The position numbers and the translations under genes were made by a program. A stretch of 22,186 nucleotides of DNA from Alphaproteobacteria bacterium (lineage in GTDB: Bacteria; Pseudomonadota; Alphaproteobacteria; JAJTHO01), in the NCBI GenBank assembly GCA_021297975.1, contig JAJTHO010000006.1, positions 1 through 22,186 on the forward strand. Reading direction: 5' to 3'. This document shows, piece after piece, positions 13,535 through 21,828 of this stretch (its first letter is position 1; every line of letters starts with the position of its first letter). The notes under the pieces are model-generated. The model saw only the letters and a program-made list of their open reading frames with translations. It ran no database searches and had not been told where the DNA came from.

Positions 13535-14770
13535 ATGCAGCCATTTTCAAACACATCATTGACATCTCGCTCGCTGGCTAAACTCGCGCGCAAATCGGCG
13601 CAGGCAAATGCCCTGCCGATGGGGCGCACCACAGCGCCCGGAACCAGCGCAGACGCTCTGATTGCGGCGTTGCAACCATCCGTCCCCACCTACATCATGC
13701 GCTACAATGAGGCCGCCCGCGCGGCGGCTGCGTTTCAGCAGCAGTTTGACGGTACGGTGCTTTATGCCGTGAAGGTGAACCCTGGCCGCAAAATGCTGCA
13801 AACCTTGGTGCGCAGCGGCGTGCGTCATTTTGACGTGGCATCACTCGATGAGGCGAAACTCGTGCGCCGCCTTGCGCCGAAAGCCAACCTGTTTTTCATG
13901 CATCCGGTTATCTCAGCCGCAACCGCCGCTGAGGCCTACAGCAAATACGCTGTGCGCACCTTTGCGATTGACTGCGCGGCAAGCCTTGCCAAAATTCAAG
14001 CCGCCAGCGGCAATGCCGGGGATGTATCCCTGTTTGTGCGCCTCGCGCTGCCCCATGCGTCCAAATCGATGATTGATTTGTCGCGTAAATTTGGCGCGGA
14101 TTTTGATGAGGCGGTGGCGTTGCTTAAAGCGGCTCGTCCGGCGGCGCAGCGTCTCGGCGTCACCTTCCACGTCGGTTCTCAATGCATGGACACAGCGGCC
14201 TACCGCGAAGCGATTAGCTATGCCGCAAGCGTTATTCGCACGAGCGGCGTTGTGGTTGACGCTATTGACATCGGCGGCGGTTTCCCCGTCACCTATCCCG
14301 GCATGACGCCGCCGCCCCTTGGCGCGTTTATGCAAGTCATCAATAATGCGTTCATCGAAAACGGCCTGATGGGGCTGGAGCGTTTCTGTGAGCCGGGGCG
14401 CGCCCTCGTTGCCAGCGCCGCCAGCCTTGTTGTGCAGGTGGATTTGCGCAAAAACGACGTGCTGTATATTAACGACGGCACCTATGGTGGTCTGTTTGAT
14501 GCCGGAAAAAGCGTGCAATTCCGCTATCCCTGCCGCGTTATCCGCAGTGATGGCAGCGCCGTTTCCAAGGAACTGCAAGCGTTTCGCTTTGCCGGGCCCA
14601 CCTGTGATTCGCTGGATATGATGGACGGGCCTTTCTATCTGCCTGTTGATGTCCGCGACGGCGATTACATCGAAATCAGCCAGATGGGCGCGTACAGCGA
14701 ATCGCTGCGCACCGGCTTTAATGGCTATAAAGACTACCTCACCGTTGAACTTATCGAAGGAAATTGTTGA
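13535..14770 (+). CDS. Type III PLP-dependent decarboxylase, ornithine decarboxylase-like
   Basis: This fold-III decarboxylase (alanine-racemase-like barrel plus beta domain) has 411 residues. The PLP lysine is K80 in 'YAVKVNP'. Phosphate- and substrate-site motifs follow: 'HVGSQ' (212-216), 'GGGF' (247-250), 'EPGR' (286-289), and 'GPTCDSLD' with the catalytic C357 and D358. The CDSxD pattern fits ornithine or ornithine/lysine decarboxylases rather than diaminopimelate decarboxylase, which has a CES-type pattern. The product would be putrescine (or cadaverine). The N-terminal 45 residues are an extension with no recognisable motif. AGAGGGG precedes the ATG at suitable distance. The stop overlaps the start of the DHS-like gene (TGATG), so the two are coupled. 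The family call is firm; exact substrate preference is inferred. Confidence 0.9.
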   Translation: MQPFSNTSLTSRSLAKLARKSAQANALPMGRTTAPGTSADALIAALQPSVPTYIMRYNEAARAAAAFQQQFDGTVLYAVKVNPGRKMLQTLVRSGVRHFDVASLDEAKLVRRLAPKANLFFMHPVISAATAAEAYSKYAVRTFAIDCAASLAKIQAASGNAGDVSLFVRLALPHASKSMIDLSRKFGADFDEAVALLKAARPAAQRLGVTFHVGSQCMDTAAYREAISYAASVIRTSGVVVDAIDIGGGFPVTYPGMTPPPLGAFMQVINNAFIENGLMGLERFCEPGRALVASAASLVVQVDLRKNDVLYINDGTYGGLFDAGKSVQFRYPCRVIRSDGSAVSKELQAFRFAGPTCDSLDMMDGPFYLPVDVRDGDYIEISQMGAYSESLRTGFNGYKDYLTVELIEGNC

Positions 14771-15828
14771 TGAAAACTGCTGCTGTCCCGACCCCAAAAT
14801 CGTCGCTGAAACAAGAGCTGCTCAGCACACCGGTTGAGCACATCGACATCACCAGCTTTGATGCCCGCCCGATTGTGGACGCCATGCGCAAAATGTCGTT
14901 CACATCGCGCGATTTGGCCAAGGCAACCGACATTTACAACAAAATGCTCGGCGATAAGGAATGCGCCGTTATCTTGACACTGGCCGGCTCCACGTCGGCG
15001 GGCGGCTGCATGGATTTATACGCCGAACTCGTGAAAAACAACATGGTGGATGCGATTGTGGCAACCGGCGCATCGATTGTGGACATGGATTTCTTTGAAG
15101 GGCTGGGCTTTAAGCATTACCAAGGCACGCCGTTCATCGATGACCGCGAGCTGCGCGATAACTACATCGACCGGATTTACGACACTTACATCGACGAAGA
15201 AGAATTGCAGCAAACCGACCACACCCTCGGCGAAATTGCCGACAGCCTAGAGCCGGGCGCGCATTCCAGCCGCTCGTTTATCAAGGCCATGGGCGCGTAT
15301 CTCGTGAAACACGGCAAAAAGGCGAACTCCTTGGTGCGGCTTGCCTATGAGCACAACGTGCCGATTTTCTGCCCCGCGTTCAGCGATTCCAGCGCCGGTT
15401 TTGGCCTCGTAAAGCATCAGGTGGAACGGATTAAGGCGAAGAAACCCTACGTCAGCATCGATTCTGTTGCCGATTTCCGCGAAATCACCGATATTAAAGT
15501 GCATTGCGGCGTAACCGGTTTGCTCATGATTGGCGGCGGCGTGCCAAAAAACTTTGCGCAGGATACCGTGGTCTGCGCCGAAATCCTTGGCTACGATGTG
15601 CCGATGCACAAATATGCGATTCAGGTGACCGTGGCCGATGTGCGCGACGGCGCGTGCAGCAGCTCCACGTTGAAAGAAGCCTGCTCATGGGGCAAGGTTG
15701 ATATCACCTATGAGCAGATGGTGTATGCTGAGGCAACGTCCGTGTTGCCGCTGCTCGCCAGCGACGCTTATCATCGCGGCGCGTGGAAAAATCGTAAGCA
15801 GTGGGCACTGGCAAAGCTCTTCCAATAA
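14770..15828 (+). CDS. Deoxyhypusine synthase-like protein (possible homospermidine-type polyamine enzyme)
   Basis: The 352-residue protein has the fold and motifs of deoxyhypusine synthase. These are an NAD-site segment 'LAGSTSAGG' (71-79), 'CPAFSDSSAG' (201-210), 'LLMIGGGVPKN', and the active-site lysine K309 in 'EACSWGKV'. That lysine forms the enzyme-substrate imine in the eukaryotic enzyme. Bacteria lack the eIF5A substrate, and several bacterial DHS-like proteins are reported or suspected to make homospermidine or other polyamines from spermidine/putrescine. Pairing with a decarboxylase behind a polyamine-type leader supports that idea. The ATG at 14770 overlaps the decarboxylase stop and has AAGGA eight bases upstream; a TTG at 14764 is a less likely start. 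Confidence 0.88.
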   Translation: MKTAAVPTPKSSLKQELLSTPVEHIDITSFDARPIVDAMRKMSFTSRDLAKATDIYNKMLGDKECAVILTLAGSTSAGGCMDLYAELVKNNMVDAIVATGASIVDMDFFEGLGFKHYQGTPFIDDRELRDNYIDRIYDTYIDEEELQQTDHTLGEIADSLEPGAHSSRSFIKAMGAYLVKHGKKANSLVRLAYEHNVPIFCPAFSDSSAGFGLVKHQVERIKAKKPYVSIDSVADFREITDIKVHCGVTGLLMIGGGVPKNFAQDTVVCAEILGYDVPMHKYAIQVTVADVRDGACSSSTLKEACSWGKVDITYEQMVYAEATSVLPLLASDAYHRGAWKNRKQWALAKLFQ

Positions 15829-15843
15829 TACAAAAAAGAGAGC

Positions 15844-15886
15844 GCTCCCGCCCCGTCCCCAGGCGGCTTCGCCGCCGGGCGGGAGC
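15844..15886 (-). terminator. Terminator hairpin for recR, between convergent operons
   Basis: A perfect 10-base stem GCTCCCGCCC/GGGCGGGAGC encloses a second stem GGCGGC/GCCGCC with loop TTC. On the minus strand the stem is followed by GCTCTC and six T residues, a classic intrinsic terminator for the recR operon. It may also hinder readthrough from the DHS-like gene on the plus strand, where no T-run follows. Confidence 0.8.
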
Positions 15887-15889
15887 ACT

Positions 15890-15908
15890 GCGCCAGCATC
15901 GCTGGCGC
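15890..15908. terminator. Short hairpin beside the recR terminator
   Basis: A perfect 8-base stem GCGCCAGC/GCTGGCGC has a three-base loop. It lies eleven bases downstream of the recR stop and next to the larger hairpin. There is no T-run of its own, so it is probably an accessory structure at the convergence point. Confidence 0.55.
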
Positions 15909-15919
15909 TCCATACCATT

Positions 15920-16519
15920 CTATAATAATTGCCGCGCCGCCATTGCCGTTGAAACGGTGGAATCATCGAGATAATCCAGCTCGCCGCCAATAGGAATGCC
16001 AAACGCCAGCCGGGTGGTTTTAACCCCCAAGGGTGCGAGCTTATCGCCCACATAAAAGGCGGTGCTTTGCCCGTCCATTGTGCCGTTGAGCGCGAGGATA
16101 ACCTCGGTAATACCAAGAGCCTTAACCCGGCTGACCAGCGCATCAAGGCGCAATTGTTCGGGCGTTACCCCATCCAGCGCCGATAATAACCCGCCCAGCA
16201 CATGATACCGCCCCTTAAAGCTGCCGCCGCGCTCCAGCGCCCATAAATCCGCGACATCCGCGACAACGCAAAGCTGCTGCGTGGCGCGGCGCGGGTCAGT
16301 GCAGAGTCCGCAGGGGTCAACAGTATCGAGATTGCCGCATTCACGGCAGGAAACAACATCCGTTGCCGCCGTGCTGAGCGCATCAATCAACGGGTAAAGC
16401 ACCGCGTCTTTTCGTTTCAAAAGATGCAGCGCGAGACGGCGTGATGAGCGCGCCCCAACACCCGGCAGTTTTGCCAGTATCTTCAAAAGCGCGGGAAGCG
16501 GGCTGTTATCCTGCTGCAT
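15920..16519 (-). CDS. recR: Recombination protein RecR
   Basis: RecR works with RecO (and RecF) to load RecA on gapped DNA. The 199-residue protein has the N-terminal helix-hairpin-helix 'LAKLPGVGARSSRRLALHLL', and a four-cysteine zinc motif C58/C61/C70/C73 ('CRECGNLDTVDPCGLC'). A Toprim domain starts at 'LCVVADVADLWALE' (about 83). The start ATG at 16519 shares one base with the ybaB stop (TAATG), so translation is coupled. The order ybaB-recR is the classic one; the dnaX gene that often precedes it is replaced by a transporter gene. Confidence 0.98.
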   Translation of the reverse strand: MQQDNSPLPALLKILAKLPGVGARSSRRLALHLLKRKDAVLYPLIDALSTAATDVVSCRECGNLDTVDPCGLCTDPRRATQQLCVVADVADLWALERGGSFKGRYHVLGGLLSALDGVTPEQLRLDALVSRVKALGITEVILALNGTMDGQSTAFYVGDKLAPLGVKTTRLAFGIPIGGELDYLDDSTVSTAMAARQLL

Positions 16520-16839
16520 TAAAATTTAAACCCCGGCGGCAAGGGCAGGCCAGCCGTCAGGCTAGACATTTTGGCAGCGGATGCGGCCTCCGCCTTTTCC
16601 TGCGCGTCGCGGCAGGCCGCCACAATCAGGTCTTCCAGCATTTCTTTATCATCAGCATTGAGCAGCGTTGCATCGATCTGCACCCGGCGAATCTGCATCT
16701 TGCCGTTAACGGTCACTTTCACCATGCCGCCGCCCGCAGCCCCTTCCGTTTCGGTTTTTTCCAGCTCGCCTTGCGCTTCCATCATTTTCTGCTGCATGGC
16801 CTGCGCCTGCTTCATGATTTGTTGCATCGGGTTTTTCAT
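16519..16839 (-). CDS. ybaB: YbaB/EbfC family nucleoid-associated protein
   Basis: This 106-residue protein has the family layout: an N-terminal helix rich in Met, Gln and Lys ('IMKQAQAMQQKMMEAQGELE') and a beta core 'GMVKVTVNGKMQIRRVQIDA'. A helix with 'MLEDLIVAACRDAQEKAEAA' and a short C-terminal 'GLPLPPGFKF' tail complete it. The proteins are dimeric DNA-binding, nucleoid-associated factors. AGGAAAGGA precedes the ATG, and the coding region ends on the first base of the recR start. Confidence 0.97.
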   Translation of the reverse strand: MKNPMQQIMKQAQAMQQKMMEAQGELEKTETEGAAGGGMVKVTVNGKMQIRRVQIDATLLNADDKEMLEDLIVAACRDAQEKAEAASAAKMSSLTAGLPLPPGFKF

Positions 16840-16852
16840 AAAGGTTCCTTTC

Positions 16853-18151
16853 CTAACGTTTTTTAACGATGCGGCGTAGTCCTACGCCGCGTAACAGTTG
16901 TATCAGCGCGCCGCGCCAAAGCATGGGCACAACCCACAGCATAGCAATAAACCCTAGTGCGCAGCCAACGCCCACCACCAAGATAATCTCGCGCCCATCC
17001 AGCCCAGCTACGCCGTGGAGTAACCAGAACAACAGCGAGGATAACAGCACCGCCGCCATATCAATAAAATTGCTGGTAGCCATCACCTGGCCGCGCTTAT
17101 CGGCGGGCGCTTCGCGGGTTAAAATCGTAACAAGGGGCAACAAAAACAGCCCCGCGCCAAAGCCGAGCAGCGCCATAAATCCTAAGGAAATCCAATAGCC
17201 AAAAGGGAAACTGCCAAGAATAAGCTGGCTAAGGGTAAGAATAATAAGCCCATACACCACAAGGTTCAGCCGGTCGCGCCCCTTGGACAAATGCCCCGCC
17301 CAAAGCGCACCCGCACCGATACCAATCGCCGTGAGCGCAAACAGCGCGCTGGCCTTCGTTTCCGAGACATGCAGCACGTTTTTGCCGTACACTAAAACCG
17401 TAAGGTACATCAAGGATGCCAAAAGCCAAAACGCGACACTACCCACCAGCGCCCCTTTTAAGCGCGGCGCGCCCCAAATCAGCGGGAGACCTTTTTTGAT
17501 TTCATGCAGCGGATTCGGATGAAATGCCGCCGTGCTAGCGCTTTTGGGCGCTTTCGGCACAACGTAAACAAACAAGGTGCCCACAATAGCAATGGCAAGA
17601 AGGATAAGACCAATAACGGTGTGGTCATGGGCATAATACTGCCACAAAAACCCGCCAAACATGGTGCCGCCAATAATGGCGAGATAGGTTGTCATGGTGA
17701 GGTAGCCATTGGCTTTCGCCACATCGTCGCCGCGCAAAACTTCCGGAACAATCCCGTATTTCGACGGGCTGAAAAACGCGGAATGCGTGGCCATAAGAAA
17801 CAGCGTGACCAGTAAAAGCTGCAAATGGCTGTCATCCATGAATACCAGCAGCGCGAGAAACATTGCCACAATTTCAAAGGATTTGCTGAACATCAGCACG
17901 TAATCTTTGCGGTATCTATCCGCGAGATAACCGGCATAACCGCTAAAAAACAGAAACGGCAGGATAAAAACGGCGCTGGTTAGGGATAAATACGCCGCCG
18001 ACTCCCCAGTTTGCCCGTGTTGCACAGAAAGCGCAGCCAGAGAAATAACCATTTTGAAGGCATTATCGTTAAAAGCACTGAAAAACTGGGCGATAAAATA
18101 ACACAGCACGCGGGGATGCGACAGTTTTAAGGGGATTAGGGCATTTGGCAC
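16853..18151 (-). CDS. MFS transporter, LplT-like (lysophospholipid transporter family)
   Basis: This 432-residue polytopic membrane protein has about 12 hydrophobic spans. The N-terminal 'FFSAFNDNAFKMVISLAALS' and 'THSAFFSPSKYGIVPEVL' are characteristic of the LplT-type subgroup, which flips lysophospholipids inward for re-acylation. In many bacteria the transporter is fused to, or next to, an acyltransferase/acyl-ACP synthetase; neither is visible here, so substrate is inferred from motifs only. The start is GTG at 18151 with AGGGG seven bases upstream; a nearby ATG is out of frame. It ends 13 bases before ybaB and is probably co-transcribed with ybaB-recR. Confidence 0.88.
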   Translation of the reverse strand: MPNALIPLKLSHPRVLCYFIAQFFSAFNDNAFKMVISLAALSVQHGQTGESAAYLSLTSAVFILPFLFFSGYAGYLADRYRKDYVLMFSKSFEIVAMFLALLVFMDDSHLQLLLVTLFLMATHSAFFSPSKYGIVPEVLRGDDVAKANGYLTMTTYLAIIGGTMFGGFLWQYYAHDHTVIGLILLAIAIVGTLFVYVVPKAPKSASTAAFHPNPLHEIKKGLPLIWGAPRLKGALVGSVAFWLLASLMYLTVLVYGKNVLHVSETKASALFALTAIGIGAGALWAGHLSKGRDRLNLVVYGLIILTLSQLILGSFPFGYWISLGFMALLGFGAGLFLLPLVTILTREAPADKRGQVMATSNFIDMAAVLLSSLLFWLLHGVAGLDGREIILVVGVGCALGFIAMLWVVPMLWRGALIQLLRGVGLRRIVKKR

Positions 18152-18157
18152 GCATTA

Positions 18158-18208
18158 CCCCTAACAGATATACCACTAATCGCAATGGTTTTACGCGCGC
18201 TTTAGGGG
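18158..18208. promoter_or_regulatory. Inverted repeat in the divergent transporter/pseudokinase gap
   Basis: CCCCTAA (18158-18164) and its complement TTAGGGG (18202-18208) are separated by 37 bases; a related TTTTAGGG lies at about 18223. The left arm also supplies the transporter's ribosome-binding site on the minus strand. The spacing would suit an operator or a coincidence. No convincing -35/-10 pair was found in this gap. Confidence 0.25.
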
Positions 18209-18254
18209 ATGCTTTAAGAGTATTTTAGGGCTTTCATGCTGTTGTAAAAAGGCT

Positions 18255-20252
18255 GTGGCAGAACAACTTAAAACCGCGAGCCCCACTGCTGCCCAAGGTA
18301 TAACGCTTGATGGGCAATATACAGTTTTGCCCGAAAGAATAGTGGAAAACTATTGCTTTAAAACGATTAACGCCTGCGAAGCAATCGATATTAAAAACAA
18401 CAACCGCAGCGTTTTTGCCTATATCGTGGATCGCGCCGTTGCGCCGCGTTTTCGGGTATTTAGTAATCTTAAAAATCTTAAATGCCCCTTTCTTGTGCGC
18501 CCCATTCATTGGCAGAGCGGTAAAACAAACAACGGCTCAAGCCATTTTTATGTGGTAACTAATGCGCCCGGCCCCCCGGTTTTTACGGGGCGCGAGAGTG
18601 AACAAGCTCGTTGGAATGAATCGGATGTGCGCGATATGCTCATTCGTCCGGCGATATCGGCGCTGCTTGATTTACAGAGTCTTGGTTTCCCGCATCGCGC
18701 CATCACGCCCAATAATCTTTTCTACACCGATATTAACCGCAATGCGGTGATGCTCGGCGAGTGCTTTATGAGCCCGCCGGGCTGGCGGATTACGCCCGGT
18801 GTTGAAACAATTGAAATGGCCGCGACAGAGCCGCTGGCAAAAGGGGAGGGCAGCTTTGGCGATGACCTCTACAATTTAGGCGCTATCGCTATCCAATTAC
18901 TCACCGGACAGGATTTCAGCACAAGCGCGCAGCAAGCTGATTTGCACGCACGCAAAATTATGCAGGGCAGTTTTAATGCGCTTGCGGGCTCGTTTCGCTT
19001 CAATCCGACTATGACAGAGTTTCTCAAGGGTGTCTTAAACGATGAACTTGATGCGCGGTTAACCTTATCTGAGGCAGATTCATGGCTGAATGGGCAAAAA
19101 ATACAGACCCGTCGGGGAAAAACAGTCAAACGCTCTGGGCGTGGCTATTTTTTTGGCGGTAAAGAACACTTTACGTTGCCGGGCATTGTCTATGCCATGG
19201 GGCGCGAGCCGGCCACATCGGTTGAAACCATGCAAAACCCCAGTTTCAAAAATTGGTTGAAACGCAGCATGGATGCGGAAATTGTCAACGAAGCGCTTAA
19301 AGTGGCACTTTCCAATGGGCGGCGGGGCGGCGAGAATATAAACGTCATTAGTGCTTTTGGCTTGACAGCATTGTGTCCAGCCGCGCCGTTATTTTACCAA
19401 GGCAGCGGCATGCAACCAGAAGGGCTGGGGCCTTTGTTCATCGCCGCAGGCACGGATATGACGAAGCGCCAGTTTTGCGTGGATATACTGCGGCATCGTT
19501 TGGCCACCAATTGGCTGAAAGCGCAGCCAAAGTTGCAGCCTGATTGGATACGGCTGAATAAAATTCTTGAGAAACTCACCGGGTTTATCGCCAATCCCAT
19601 GTTTGGCTATGGCTTTGAACGGTGTGTGTATGAGCTAAACCAAGACTCTGCTTGTATGAGTCCGTTGGTTTTTGATGCGGCAGTGCGTGACCCGGCGGAT
19701 TTGCTGCCGGCGCTTGAGAAATACACGCAATCAACCAGCCGGATTACATCACCAGTAGACAGGCATATTGCTGCCTTTTTAGCGGCGCATGGCGACTATG
19801 TAACGGATGAGAATCTTTATCTTTTGGGCGATAGTAAGCACCCATGGCTGGCGGGTGTTGCGGCGCTCAAAATACTGCATTCAGTCAACAGCAAAAATGG
19901 CAACCGCGATTACCCCGCGCTTTGCCTCTCAATGCAAGGTGTCTTGCAACCCGCCATCGATAGCTATCACAATGAAAAACGCCGTGAGCGCATTAAGAAC
20001 GCGCTGAGTGAGGCCTGCAGAACTGGACGTCTTGGTGATGTTTTGAAAATTATTGATGATAACGAAGAGCGCAAAGAAGATTTGTTGGAATTTGCCAGAG
20101 CGCGCAAAGAATTTGTTGCCTTGGGGGAAGAAAACAAGAAACTAAAAAATAACATAAAAGATTTAGATAAGAGTGTCCAGCGGCGCGTTGATACTATCAG
20201 CCCCTATGTAGCCATGGTTTTTGGCGGCTTACTTTTAGCGGTGCAGTCATAG
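18255..20252 (+). CDS. Tail-anchored protein kinase-like (pseudokinase) protein
   Basis: Residues about 30-275 follow a Ser/Thr kinase plan, but the catalytic residues are missing. The beta-3 lysine motif reads 'VFAYIV'. The HRD loop reads 'HRAITPNN' (147-154, with A149 in place of the catalytic Asp). The DFG position reads 'LGE' (167-169). Later landmarks are kept: 'DDLYNLGAIAIQLLTGQ' (203-219) matches subdomain IX. Residues about 290-600 are not recognisable; a segment at about 450-570 looks helical. Residues about 605-645 form a charged coiled-coil-like helix, and residues about 647-665 form a single membrane span at the very end, so the protein is probably tail-anchored with a cytoplasmic body. 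The start is GTG at 18255, with AAAAAGG only two to three bases upstream, so the start is not certain. A membrane protein gene overlaps or abuts it. Confidence 0.75.
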   Translation: MAEQLKTASPTAAQGITLDGQYTVLPERIVENYCFKTINACEAIDIKNNNRSVFAYIVDRAVAPRFRVFSNLKNLKCPFLVRPIHWQSGKTNNGSSHFYVVTNAPGPPVFTGRESEQARWNESDVRDMLIRPAISALLDLQSLGFPHRAITPNNLFYTDINRNAVMLGECFMSPPGWRITPGVETIEMAATEPLAKGEGSFGDDLYNLGAIAIQLLTGQDFSTSAQQADLHARKIMQGSFNALAGSFRFNPTMTEFLKGVLNDELDARLTLSEADSWLNGQKIQTRRGKTVKRSGRGYFFGGKEHFTLPGIVYAMGREPATSVETMQNPSFKNWLKRSMDAEIVNEALKVALSNGRRGGENINVISAFGLTALCPAAPLFYQGSGMQPEGLGPLFIAAGTDMTKRQFCVDILRHRLATNWLKAQPKLQPDWIRLNKILEKLTGFIANPMFGYGFERCVYELNQDSACMSPLVFDAAVRDPADLLPALEKYTQSTSRITSPVDRHIAAFLAAHGDYVTDENLYLLGDSKHPWLAGVAALKILHSVNSKNGNRDYPALCLSMQGVLQPAIDSYHNEKRRERIKNALSEACRTGRLGDVLKIIDDNEERKEDLLEFARARKEFVALGEENKKLKNNIKDLDKSVQRRVDTISPYVAMVFGGLLLAVQS

Positions 20253-20254
20253 TG

Positions 20255-20776
20255 ATGTCCGCTGCAACACCAGAAAAAACTAAGAAAACGGTTCCGGGCG
20301 CGCCAAAGGCCAGGAATAATCAAGGTCTGATAAAGATTTTTTATGGTTTTCTGCTGCTTTCCATGATGTTCATTTCTTTGCCGGCGTTTGTGTTTAGTCT
20401 GATAGGCACGTTGCCGTCGGTTGCCGCGTGGGTTTGGGATAGACGTCCTAGTAAATCTGCGGCTTACACCGTTATCATTATGAACATGGCTGGACTTATA
20501 CCCGTTATCCTAGAAGTGCTCCCACTAGGACAGAATATAAATTCCGGTATGCCGGCGCTTGAAAGCATGGAGAATTGGCTGCAAATTTACGGCGCAGCGG
20601 CGTTTGGCTGGGGTATTCTATTTGCATTGCCAACGCTTATTCGGGGCTTTATTTTGCGCGGCATTGAATCCGATATTGCTAAAAACCATAAAAAACAAGA
20701 GGAACTGGTGCAGGCTTGGGGGCGGCGCCTAGTTACTGCAGATGGGCACGATGAAAAAGTACCCGATAAAAATTAG
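20255..20776 (+). CDS. Small multi-pass membrane protein, partner of the pseudokinase gene
   Basis: The product (173 residues from the ATG) has a Lys/Pro-rich N-terminus. Three hydrophobic segments follow at about residues 32-58, 70-92 and 112-135, then a charged, soluble tail of about 35 residues. I recognise no family. The ATG at 20255 begins two bases after the pseudokinase stop; the GTG at 20252 would overlap the stop by one base. The genes are therefore almost certainly co-transcribed and probably act together at the inner membrane. No strong ribosome-binding site is seen, which agrees with coupling. Confidence 0.75.
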   Translation: MSAATPEKTKKTVPGAPKARNNQGLIKIFYGFLLLSMMFISLPAFVFSLIGTLPSVAAWVWDRRPSKSAAYTVIIMNMAGLIPVILEVLPLGQNINSGMPALESMENWLQIYGAAAFGWGILFALPTLIRGFILRGIESDIAKNHKKQEELVQAWGRRLVTADGHDEKVPDKN

Positions 20777-20814
20777 CTTCTCTCGCGCTATATGAATGGG
20801 TTAAAGCACAGCAC

Positions 20815-21828
20815 ATGACAACGAAGCAGATTTTGATAACAGGCGGTGCTGGCTATATTGGCAGCCACGCGGTGTTAGCGTTTAAACAGCGCGGCTGGCA
20901 GCCGGTTGTGGTGGATAATCTTGTCACCGGGCGTCGGGCGCTTGTGCCTAAAGACGTGCCGCTGATGGAGGCGGATATTGGCGATATGAGCGCCATGCCG
21001 GCAATTCTGGCGCAGGTTAAGCCGCAGGCGATTGTGCATTTTGCTGGCTCCATTGTCGTGCCGGAATCGGTGCGCGACCCGGCGAAATATTACAATAACA
21101 ATACGGCGGCAACGTGGCGGCTGATGCAGGCGGCGGCAGCGGCTGAGGTTAAGGCCTTTTTATTCTCCTCAACCGCCGCTGTGTATGGCGATGCGGCTGT
21201 TGTTCCGATTCCTGAAACCGCCGCACTGATGCCGATTAACCCGTATGGCCGCTCGAAATTAGCCTCGGAATTTATGCTGCGCGATTTTGCCGCCGCCAGT
21301 GGCTTTTTAAGCGGTGTGCTGCGCTATTTTAATGTGGCGGGTGCAGACCCCGAAGGCCGCACCGGCCAAGCCACGCCGGAAGCAACCCATCTGATTAAGG
21401 TTGCCGCCGAAGTTGTTAGCGGCAAGCGCGCCGGGATGCAGCTTTTTGGCGATGATTACCCCACACCCGACGGAACCTGTGTGCGCGATTATATCCATGT
21501 GTCGGATTTGGCCGATGCGCATGTTTCGGTGCTCGAATACATGCTTTTGGGCAACCAGCACGCGCTGTTTAATTGCGGTTATGGTATGGGTTATAGCGTG
21601 CGCGAGGTGGTTGAATCGGTGCGCCGTGTTAGCGGCCATGCGGTTCCCGCAGCCCTTGCCCCCCGCCGGGCGGGCGATCCGCCGCAGCTTGTCGCCGACA
21701 ACACCGCCTTGCGGAGCGCTCTAGGCTGGGCACCAAAACACGCCAATCTTGACCATATTGTGAAAACCGCGCTGAGTTGGGAAGCGCGCCAAGATACCAT
21801 TATCGGGACACACCACCATGCCGCCTAA
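20815..21828 (+). CDS. galE: UDP-glucose 4-epimerase GalE
   Basis: GalE interconverts UDP-glucose and UDP-galactose (or the N-acetyl forms) for surface polysaccharide. The 337-residue protein is an extended short-chain dehydrogenase. It has the NAD motif 'GGAGYIG' (10-16), the 'FSSTAAVYG' strand with the catalytic Ser/Thr (about 119-120), and Y144/K148 in 'YGRSK'. 'RYFNVAGADPEGRTGQ' and 'GTCVRDYIHVSDLADAH' are typical of GalE. No strong ribosome-binding site precedes the ATG. It overlaps the next gene by 11 bases, which suggests a coupled nucleotide-sugar operon. Confidence 0.96.
   Translation: MTTKQILITGGAGYIGSHAVLAFKQRGWQPVVVDNLVTGRRALVPKDVPLMEADIGDMSAMPAILAQVKPQAIVHFAGSIVVPESVRDPAKYYNNNTAATWRLMQAAAAAEVKAFLFSSTAAVYGDAAVVPIPETAALMPINPYGRSKLASEFMLRDFAAASGFLSGVLRYFNVAGADPEGRTGQATPEATHLIKVAAEVVSGKRAGMQLFGDDYPTPDGTCVRDYIHVSDLADAHVSVLEYMLLGNQHALFNCGYGMGYSVREVVESVRRVSGHAVPAALAPRRAGDPPQLVADNTALRSALGWAPKHANLDHIVKTALSWEARQDTIIGTHHHAA

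Noticed and set aside
13913..14797. Long minus-strand open frame of 294 codons opposite the decarboxylase gene
   Set aside because: It is antisense to a clearly coding gene with all its family motifs, and has no family features of its own. It is a by-product of GC-rich codon use.
18153..18155. ATG just upstream of the transporter's GTG as its start
   Set aside because: It is out of frame with the transporter. The GTG at 18151 is in frame and has a better-spaced AGGGG.
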